The notes under the pieces: generated by a model
What the model was told of the DNA's origin: nothing
The model's input: the letters and a program-made list of their open reading frames with translations, nothing else
Database searches by the model: none
Translations under genes and position numbers: made by a program
Origin: Demequina pelophila
Lineage (GTDB): Bacteria; Actinomycetota; Actinomycetes; Actinomycetales; Demequinaceae
Direction of reading: 5' to 3'
Assembly: GCF_000971175.1 (NCBI RefSeq)
Contig: NZ_BBLY01000001.1
Span: 359,709-423,708, forward strand
Length of the DNA: 64,000 nt
Shown: piece by piece, positions 57,977-64,000 of the stretch
Numbering within the stretch: the stretch's first letter is position 1
Layout: every line of letters begins with the position of its first letter

Positions 57977-59119
57977 TCAGCGACGCGTCGAGACGGTGAC
58001 CGTGAACTTGGCGTTGCGCGCGACCTGGCTCGTCGGGCCGATCGCAGTTTCGAGCAGCGGCCGATACCTGAGCATGGAGTTCCACACGCACCACAGCTGA
58101 CCCCCGGGGCGCAGGACCCTGGCGACATCGGCGAACATGCGGGGCGCGATGAGGTCGGTCACGGCCGCGGCCGAGTGGAATGGCGGGTTCAGCGCGATGA
58201 AGGATGCGCTTGCGGACGGCCTGGTGCCGAGCACGTCGTCCCGGACCACAGCGACCCGATCCGAGATCCCGTTGGCGAGCATCGTCGCGTGCGCGGACGC
58301 GACCGCGACGGCCGACTGATCGCACGCGTACACATGGGCACCGGGATACCGCGTTGCGATCCACGCACCGACGATCCCCGTGCCGCAGGCCAGATCGATG
58401 AGGGGATCGTCGGGAGTCCCTCCGGCCGGAGCGTCGGGAAGGTTGTCGAGGAGCAGGCGCGTGCCGATGTCGAGCCGCGCGCCCGCAAAGGCCCCGCCGA
58501 ACGCCCGCACCTCGAGACCTTCGACCCGTGCGGCGGCAGGGGACGGATCGCGACCGTCCCGTGGCGCGCGAGCGATGAGCACCCGCGACTTCTGCCGAGC
58601 ATGGCTGATGTCCAGCTGCTCGAAGCTCTCGCGCAGCACGTCATTCATCGACACCGACATGTGCTTGAGCCGCCCGCCCGCGACCACGACGACCCTCGGG
58701 TCCGCGTGCGCGGCGATCAGGCCGGCGATGTCGCGCAGGGCGTCGAGGGAGCGGGGCAGGCGGAGCAGGACAACCCGCGCCCCGCGAACCAGTTCAGCGT
58801 CGAGAGGGAGCGTGCGGAAGCTGCCGGTGAGGCTCACGCGCGACGCGTTGGCGTCGAGCGCGCGCTCTCCGGTGAGCGCGTCGATGTGCGTACCCATCCC
58901 ACTCGCGCCGGCCTGCGCCGCCCCCAGGGTGAGCGCGCCGTAGGCGTCGTTGATCACCACGATGTCACCTGGCTGGGCGGACGCTCGCATTTCCGCGGAT
59001 TCGTCCAGGATCAGTCGATCCGCCGCGTCGACGGCGACAAGCCCGGGCGCCTCGACGTCGGGCCAGCGCCGCATCGCATCGAAGATCACGTGGAAAGCGT
59101 AGCCGCGGGCGGTCACCAC
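57977..59119 (-). CDS. 23S rRNA (guanine-N2) methyltransferase, RlmG/RsmC-like
   Basis: A 380-residue protein, the length of RlmG. The N-terminal half is a catalytically dead methyltransferase-like domain (VVINDAYGALTLGAA, PRSLDALRDIAGLIAAHA); the C-terminal half binds S-adenosylmethionine (PLIDLACGTGIVGAWIATRYPGAHVYACDQS) and has the m2G catalytic loop ALNPPFHSAAAV. The two-domain plan and NPPF motif fit RlmG or RsmC; I cannot choose. The start (GTG at 59119, or 59116) overlaps the stop of the upstream SDR gene. Confidence 0.85.
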   Translation of the reverse strand: MVTARGYAFHVIFDAMRRWPDVEAPGLVAVDAADRLILDESAEMRASAQPGDIVVINDAYGALTLGAAQAGASGMGTHIDALTGERALDANASRVSLTGSFRTLPLDAELVRGARVVLLRLPRSLDALRDIAGLIAAHADPRVVVVAGGRLKHMSVSMNDVLRESFEQLDISHARQKSRVLIARAPRDGRDPSPAAARVEGLEVRAFGGAFAGARLDIGTRLLLDNLPDAPAGGTPDDPLIDLACGTGIVGAWIATRYPGAHVYACDQSAVAVASAHATMLANGISDRVAVVRDDVLGTRPSASASFIALNPPFHSAAAVTDLIAPRMFADVARVLRPGGQLWCVWNSMLRYRPLLETAIGPTSQVARNAKFTVTVSTRR

Positions 59120-60633
59120 CTCGACGGCGCGTAGTCCTTGAGGAACACCCCGAAGAGGTCCTCGCCGGCCTCGCCGCGCACCACAGGGTCGTAGACGCGT
59201 GCGGCACCGTCGACCAGGTCCAGGGGCGCGTGGAAACCCTCCTCGGCGAGCCGCACCTTGGTGGGGTGCGGGCGCTCATCGGTGATCCACCCGGTATCGA
59301 CGGACGTCATGAGGATCCGGTCGGAGTCGAACATTTCGCGCGCGCTGGTGCGGGTGAGCATATTGAGCGCCGCCTTGGCCATGTTGGTGTGCGGATGCCC
59401 GGGGCCCTTGTAGCCTCGCTCGAACACGCCCTCCATGGCGGAGACGTTCACCACGTAGGATCGCCCGCTGGACGATGCGCGGGCCGCCGCCGCGAGCGAC
59501 GTGCGCAGGCGGTTGATCAGGATGAACGGCGCGGTCGAGTTGCAGAGCTGCACCTCCAGCAGCTCGAGCGGAGTGACCTCGCCGACCGCCTGGACCCACG
59601 AGTTGGTGTCATGCGTGTCCGGCACCAGCCCGCCCGCGTCGATGGCCGTACCGTCCGCGAGCCGCTCCAGCGACGAGGACCCCGGCGCGAGCGCCAGGTC
59701 GGTGAGGCGCTGGGCCGACTGATCGGCCATCTCTCCGTGATGTGCGGACGCCAGCAGGGGATGGACGGCGATGCTCGCCTCGATGCCGCGCGGGTGCGCG
59801 TCGCTGGTGTGCCCCAGCGTCAGAAGGTGGGGGCCGTTGCCCTCCTCCCAGAGTCTGGGCGAGAGCGGCACGGACTCGGCGTCGACCAGGGGCGCGTAGG
59901 CGCCGGGGGAGCGACGAACCGTCTGCGCCGCGTTGTTGATGAGGATGTCGAGCGGGCCGTCCGCCGCGACCGTATCGGCGAGGGCCACGACCTGAGAGGG
60001 GTCGCGCAGGTCGATCCCGACCACGGTGAGGCGAGACAGCCACTCTGGGGCATCGGGCATGGCCGCGAAGCGCCGCACGGCATCGCGCGGGAACCTGGTC
60101 GTCAGCGTCAGCGCGGCACCGTCGCGCAGGAGCCGGAGCGCGATGTGCATCCCGATCTTGGCGCGGCCGCCCGTCAGCAAGGCACGGCGCCCGCGCAGGT
60201 CGGTGCGGGCGTGGCGCTTGGCGTGACCCGTCTCCGCGCAGGAGGGGCACAGTTGGTGATAGAACGCGTCGACGGTCGTGTAGTCCTGCTTGCAGATGTA
60301 GCAGGGACGGGGCCTGAGGTAGGTGCCCGCGGTGGGAGAAGTCACGCGCGCCTCGAGCGTGAGCCCCCGGGTCTCGTCGTCGATGCGATCCGCGGCGCCC
60401 GTCGCCGTCGCGGCCACCACCGCGGAGTCGGCCTCGGCGATAGCGGCACGACGGTCCTTGCGGCGACGATGCTTCACGGCCTTGATCATGGAGGCCGTGG
60501 CGTTGCGCACGACGGTGAAGTCGGGATCGTCCTCGTCCATCTCGCTCAGCGACGCCAGGACTCGCAGGGTGACCTCGAGCTCCGCGGGATCGATGACGTG
60601 CGGGCTGGATGCAGGGGCGGGAGTGTCGGGCAC
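59113..60633 (-). CDS. SDR-family protein with N-terminal zinc-ribbon
   Basis: A 506-residue protein. Residues 15-90 are helical with a basic KHRRRKDRR patch; residues 111-132 carry two CxxC pairs (C111, C114, C129, C132), a likely zinc ribbon; then a Rossmann domain LRGRRALLTGGRAKIGMHIALRLL (about 145 on), LDILINNAAQTVRR and VVNVSAMEG. The usual YxxxK pair is disturbed: Lys420 lies in T416-N-M-A-K and the nearest Tyr is 408, so classical dehydrogenase chemistry is doubtful. GTG start chosen because TACCAT stands seven bases upstream on the minus strand. Precedes the RlmG-like gene with overlap. Confidence 0.8.
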   Translation of the reverse strand: MPDTPAPASSPHVIDPAELEVTLRVLASLSEMDEDDPDFTVVRNATASMIKAVKHRRRKDRRAAIAEADSAVVAATATGAADRIDDETRGLTLEARVTSPTAGTYLRPRPCYICKQDYTTVDAFYHQLCPSCAETGHAKRHARTDLRGRRALLTGGRAKIGMHIALRLLRDGAALTLTTRFPRDAVRRFAAMPDAPEWLSRLTVVGIDLRDPSQVVALADTVAADGPLDILINNAAQTVRRSPGAYAPLVDAESVPLSPRLWEEGNGPHLLTLGHTSDAHPRGIEASIAVHPLLASAHHGEMADQSAQRLTDLALAPGSSSLERLADGTAIDAGGLVPDTHDTNSWVQAVGEVTPLELLEVQLCNSTAPFILINRLRTSLAAAARASSSGRSYVVNVSAMEGVFERGYKGPGHPHTNMAKAALNMLTRTSAREMFDSDRILMTSVDTGWITDERPHPTKVRLAEEGFHAPLDLVDGAARVYDPVVRGEAGEDLFGVFLKDYAPSRW

Positions 60634-60702
60634 TCGGTCGATGGTACCGCCGGCATCGACAGTGCCCCCCGCCGGGGGCGGCGTGGGCAAAGCGCGCCCT
60701 GG

Positions 60703-60722
60703 GGATCCCTGCGCAGGGATCC
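60703..60722. promoter_or_regulatory. 20-bp perfect palindrome between SDR and UBP genes
   Basis: GGATCCCTGC followed directly by GCAGGGATCC, a palindrome without spacer, about 70 bases upstream of the SDR start and 116 before the UBP gene. Rather an operator than a terminator, since both flanking genes point away from it. Confidence 0.5.
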
Positions 60723-60837
60723 TTGGCGATGGGGCTTGAGTCGCGCATCCAAATGGGCCCATAGTGGCGGGGAAGTCATGCTGGCCGCGCCGCGCCCGTG
60801 TCGAACAACGCGGCGCACAGGGGGGACGGGGGGAGTC

Positions 60838-61197
60838 ATGGCGGCTCAATCGGACGATGCGTTCGACGCCGAGGTCCCTCCGAGCGGGCCCGGGTGCATG
60901 GAGTGCGAGCGGGACGGCGGCTGGTGGTGGCACCTTCGCCGTTGCGCGCGGTGCGGCCACGTCGGTTGCTGCGACGGCTCGCTGAGCACGCATGCGCGCC
61001 GACACGCCGCCGCTACCGGCCACCCCGTGGTGCAGAGCTTCGAGCCCGGCGAGGAGTGGTTCTGGGACTACCCAGGCGAGGCCATGCGTGAAGGACCGGC
61101 TCTCACGGCGCCCACGAGCCATCCGGCGGACCAGCCCGCGCCCGGTCCGGCCGGGCGCGTGCCCGAGGACTGGCGGGAGATCCTCGAGGGACGCTAG
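60838..61197 (+). CDS. UBP-type zinc-finger protein
   Basis: A 119-residue protein with one ZnF-UBP domain: C20-x2-C23, WWHLRRC36-x2-C39, GHVGCC (44-45), STHARRH and the final GHPVVQSFEPGEEWFWDY. In eukaryotes this finger binds the free C-terminus of ubiquitin; bacterial copies are common in actinobacteria and unexplained. The Pro-rich C-terminus ends PEDWREILEGR. GGGGG precedes the ATG. Its stop overlaps, at a shared CTAG, the stop of the receiver-flavoprotein gene on the other strand; such trios with a kinase recur in actinobacteria. Confidence 0.87.
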   Translation: MAAQSDDAFDAEVPPSGPGCMECERDGGWWWHLRRCARCGHVGCCDGSLSTHARRHAAATGHPVVQSFEPGEEWFWDYPGEAMREGPALTAPTSHPADQPAPGPAGRVPEDWREILEGR

Positions 61198-62855
61198 ACC
61201 GTCTCGAGGTACCGGTGGACCGCGCTGACGGCGACGGAGCCCTGGCCCACTGCCGAGGCGACGCGACGCACCACATCGTGGCGCACGTCGCCCGCGGCGA
61301 AGATGCCGGGGACGCTCGACTCCATCAGGAGCGGGTCGCGCGGCAGATGCCAGCCGCGCGGCCTGCGGCCTCCGGCGACCAGGTCCTGTCCCGTGAGGAT
61401 GAAGCCGGCGGGGTCGCACTCGACCAGATCGGCGACCAGCTCCGAGCGGGCCACGCCCCCCACGAAGATGAAGATCGCGTCCGCGGGCTCGGTCACCATC
61501 GCCCCGGTGCCATGGTCGAGCAGCGTGACGCTGCTCAGGTGACGGTCGCCCGCGACGGCCGTGATCTCTGTTCGTGGCCGGACGGCGATGTTGGCGGTCC
61601 GCTCGATCTGATCGATGAGATACCGGGACATGCTCCGGTGCAACGACTCCCCGCGCACCAGGATGGTGACGCTCCTGGCGAATCGTGACAGGAACATCGC
61701 GCCCTGGCCTGCGGAGTTGGCGCCGCCGACTACCAGGACGTCCCGGTCCCGGTAGTTGCCGGCCTCCGACGTGGCCGCGCCGTAGTACACAGAGGCGCCC
61801 AGCAGAGGCTCGAGACCCGGCACGTCGAGTGTGCGGAGGGCGACCCCGGTTGCGAGCAGGAGGGCGTGGCACCTCAGCTCGCTGCCGTCGTCGAGGGTGA
61901 CGATGCGGTACTGGCCCTCGACGCGCACGCTCGTCACCTCCTGCGCGACCAACAGCTCCGCGCCCAGGCGGCGCGCCTGCGTGGCCGCGCGGCGGGCGAG
62001 GTCCGCCCCGCCGATGCCCTGGGGGAAGCCCAGGTAGTTCTCGATGCGTGCGCTCGTGCCGGCCTGCCCGCCGGGCACCTCGCGTTCGACCACCACCGTC
62101 CGCAGGCCCTCCGAGGCCCCGTAGACGGCGGCCGCGAGGCCTGCGGGGCCGGCGCCGATCACCACCAGGTCGTAGAACGGCTCGAGGGCGGGGGAGCGGA
62201 GGCCCACCTTGTCGGCCAGCACCTGCAGGTCGGGATCCTCGAGGACGGTGCCGTCGGGGAGGAAGAGTAGCGGCAGAACGTTCCGTCCGGGTGTCGAGGC
62301 CTCGACGAGCGAGCGCGCCTCGTCGTCCTTGTCGATGTCGAGCCACTGATAGGGAATCTGGCTCCGGGCGAGGAACTCCTTCACCGCGTGCGAGCGCGGC
62401 GACCACAGGGTGCCCGCAACGCGGATGCCGTCGTAGGGCACGGGAACGGTGGCGGCCCAGGCGTCGAGCAGATCGTCGAGCACCGGATACAGCTGCTCCT
62501 CGGGCGGGTCCCACGGCTTCATCAGGTAGTAGTCGAGCGCGACCTCGTTGATGCTGGCGATCGCGGCGTCGGTGTCGGCGTATGCGGTCAGCAGCACCCG
62601 CTTCGCGTCGGGGTACAGGTTGATCGCCCGCCCGAGCAGTTCGATCCCGCTCATACCCGGCATGCGCTGGTCGACCACGAGCAGTGCGAGCGCGGCGCCC
62701 CGGCGCTTGAACTCCTGCGTCGCCTCGAGCGCCTCCTGGCCGGAGAGCGCCTTGACGATGCGGTAGTCGCCCCGATAGCGCTCCTGCAGGTCACGCGTGA
62801 CGGCGTTGAGCACGTGGGGCTCGTCGTCGACGGCGAGGATGATCGGCTTGGGCAC
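61194..62855 (-). CDS. Receiver domain fused to thioredoxin-reductase-like flavoprotein
   Basis: A 553-residue three-part protein. Residues 1-125 are a receiver domain (D10-D11, phospho-acceptor Asp62 in LLVVDQRMPGMSG, Lys in YLMKPW). Residues about 145-215 are a glutaredoxin-like domain in which the CPxC site reads S152-P-R-S155. From about 225 comes the FAD/NAD(P) part: VVIGAGPAGLAAAVYGASEGLRTVVVE, VPGGQAGTSARIENYLGFP, VLVVGGANSAGQGAMFLS, IFAAGDVR. Where thioredoxin reductase has CxxC the sequence is A360-A-T-S363. Without redox cysteines it is more likely a phospho-controlled flavin sensor than a disulfide reductase. The GTG has GAGGGG upstream and follows the kinase stop by 11 bases. Confidence 0.85.
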   Translation of the reverse strand: MPKPIILAVDDEPHVLNAVTRDLQERYRGDYRIVKALSGQEALEATQEFKRRGAALALLVVDQRMPGMSGIELLGRAINLYPDAKRVLLTAYADTDAAIASINEVALDYYLMKPWDPPEEQLYPVLDDLLDAWAATVPVPYDGIRVAGTLWSPRSHAVKEFLARSQIPYQWLDIDKDDEARSLVEASTPGRNVLPLLFLPDGTVLEDPDLQVLADKVGLRSPALEPFYDLVVIGAGPAGLAAAVYGASEGLRTVVVEREVPGGQAGTSARIENYLGFPQGIGGADLARRAATQARRLGAELLVAQEVTSVRVEGQYRIVTLDDGSELRCHALLLATGVALRTLDVPGLEPLLGASVYYGAATSEAGNYRDRDVLVVGGANSAGQGAMFLSRFARSVTILVRGESLHRSMSRYLIDQIERTANIAVRPRTEITAVAGDRHLSSVTLLDHGTGAMVTEPADAIFIFVGGVARSELVADLVECDPAGFILTGQDLVAGGRRPRGWHLPRDPLLMESSVPGIFAAGDVRHDVVRRVASAVGQGSVAVSAVHRYLETV

Positions 62856-62866
62856 GGTGGGGCCCC

Positions 62867-64000
62867 TCACTGGTCCGGCGGGGTGTGGTGGACGGGCAGG
62901 CGGACGGAGAAGCACGTCTGACCGGGTCGCGAGGCGACGTCGATCTGCCCGTGATGCTTCTGCACCACGATCGACCGAGAGATGTTGAGGCCGAGCCCGG
63001 TGCCCTCCCCGGGACCCTTCGTGGTGAAGAACGGGTCGAAGATGCGGGACCGCACCTCGCGCGGGATCACCGGTCCGTCGTTCTCGATCTGCACGACCAC
63101 CCACGGCTCCTCGTGGAACGCGCGGACGACGATCCGACCCTCGCCGTTCATCGCGTCGACGGCGTTGTCCACGATGTTGGTCCACACCTGGTTGAGCTCA
63201 CCCGCGAACGCCTGGATCCGGGGCAGGTCCTCGGCGTACTCCCGCACGACGGTCACTCCGTTCTTGAGCTTGTTGTGCAGGATGATCAGCGTGTTGTCGA
63301 GTCCCTCCCGCACGTCGGTCTCGCGGACGGGGGCCTGGTCCATGTACGTGTAGGTCTTGAGCGCCTTCACGAGTTCGACGATGCGGTGGGTTCCGACCGC
63401 GATCTCCGAGAACAGCGAGTGGATCGTGTAGGTGAAGGCGGCCCACTCGACCACCACGGGCAGCACCGCATCGTCGAAGGTCGCGCTCAGCCGGTCGAGG
63501 TCATCCGAAGCAAGGCCGAGCCCCACCAGCGCGGAGGCGACGTTGCCCGCAACGTCGTCGGTCAGCCCGTCGAGCCAGCGCTCGAACTCCTCCTCCCGGT
63601 CGCTCCGCGTCACGGCGTTCAATTCCGCGGGGTGGAGGGCTCGTTCCACGATCAGGCCGTCGAGCCGGTCGATCTCATCCCGCTGGGGCGAGGAGAGGTC
63701 GGCGGCGCACAGGCGCCGGTGGATCAGCTCCAGGCGCGTGAAGGCGGAGCGCAACTGGGCCGCGCCGCGTTGCGCGGACGCCGCCGGATTGTTGATCTCA
63801 TGCGCCATGCCGGCGCTCAGCTTGCCGAGCGATGCCATCTTCTCCTGGATCACCAGTTGGTCCTGCATCTCGTTCAGCCGCGCCAGGGTCTCCACCAGCG
63901 CATCGTTCTTGCGCTTCAGCTCCTCGGTGCGCTCCCGGAGGGCGGCCTCGCTCGCGCGGAGCGCGTCCTCGGCACGCTTGCGCTCGCGGATGTCACGGAT
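62867..64000 (-). CDS. Sensor histidine kinase, N-terminus beyond the window
   Basis: The visible 377 residues start at the end of a PAS-type domain (IRDIRERKRAEDALRASEAAL), then a coiled coil, the phospho-accepting histidine in GKLSAGMAHEINNPAASAQRGAAQL, a helical insert of about 150 residues, and the ATPase domain with N-box VWTNIVDNAVDAM, G1 VVQIENDGP and G2 GPGEGTGLGLNISRSIV. The gene continues upstream past base 64000. It is followed by the receiver-flavoprotein gene, its likely phosphorylation target. Confidence 0.9.
   Translation of the reverse strand: MRDIRERKRAEDALRASEAALRERTEELKRKNDALVETLARLNEMQDQLVIQEKMASLGKLSAGMAHEINNPAASAQRGAAQLRSAFTRLELIHRRLCAADLSSPQRDEIDRLDGLIVERALHPAELNAVTRSDREEEFERWLDGLTDDVAGNVASALVGLGLASDDLDRLSATFDDAVLPVVVEWAAFTYTIHSLFSEIAVGTHRIVELVKALKTYTYMDQAPVRETDVREGLDNTLIILHNKLKNGVTVVREYAEDLPRIQAFAGELNQVWTNIVDNAVDAMNGEGRIVVRAFHEEPWVVVQIENDGPVIPREVRSRIFDPFFTTKGPGEGTGLGLNISRSIVVQKHHGQIDVASRPGQTCFSVRLPVHHTPPDQ

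Noticed and set aside
61194..62855. Annotation as thioredoxin reductase (trxB)
   Set aside because: The overall fold matches, but both redox cysteine pairs are missing and a receiver domain is fused, so the trxB name would mislead.

Overview
The window is chromosomal DNA of a high-GC Gram-positive bacterium, most likely an actinobacterium of the Micrococcales type. Support comes from the gene set (RbpA, WhiA, OpcA, an ANTAR response regulator beside a tRNA-Leu, RapZ-YvcK-WhiA in a row), the very high GC at third codon positions, and the many genes whose start codon lies 6-7 bases after a TANNNT -10 box, the leaderless arrangement typical of actinobacteria. I cannot name the species.

Bases 1-51500 are mostly conserved core genome. 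In order: the end of gltD, pyruvate kinase, a sucrose phosphorylase, methylglyoxal synthase, tRNA-Leu and a PdtaR-like regulator; a branched-chain amino acid ABC transporter (livK facing livHMGF); polA, pfkA, rpsA, coaE, uvrB, terC, uvrA (with a perfect SOS box), uvrC, rapZ, yvcK, whiA; the glycolytic row gap-pgk-tpiA, secG and rbpA; the oxidative pentose phosphate genes pgl, opcA, zwf, tkt; ctaB, xerD, parA, scpA, scpB, rluB; aroH, tyrA, cmk, plsC, der; and a small lipid-degradation and peptidase group. Central carbon flow is well covered: sucrose phosphorolysis, lower glycolysis and the oxidative pentose phosphate branch. No transaldolase gene lies in the tkt-zwf gap.

A tRNA-Pro at 51454-51527 marks a change of character. 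From about 51.6 to 57.8 kb lies an accessory locus with less extreme codon use. Five genes on the minus strand (NrtR-like Nudix regulator, a small unknown protein, a putative peptide chaperone, an N-formylglutamate amidohydrolase-like enzyme and possibly one small ORF) diverge from a plus-strand set: an ADP-ribosylglycohydrolase fused to a dual-specificity phosphatase, a second putative chaperone related to the first, and an FRG-domain protein. The two promoters appear to share one palindrome. This looks like an ADP-ribose-linked conflict, repair or signalling system and is the strongest candidate here for something undescribed.

The last part (57.9-64 kb) holds an RlmG-like rRNA methyltransferase, a zinc-ribbon SDR protein, and a redox-type signalling trio: a UBP zinc-finger protein, a receiver domain fused to a thioredoxin-reductase-like flavoprotein without redox cysteines, and a histidine kinase cut by the window edge.

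Across the whole window the 8-mer GACGATGC (either strand) occurs about 45 times by eye, far above chance, inside and between genes and sometimes as inverted pairs that form terminator-like hairpins. This resembles the behaviour of DNA uptake sequences or other genome-wide signal words and is the second main observation.
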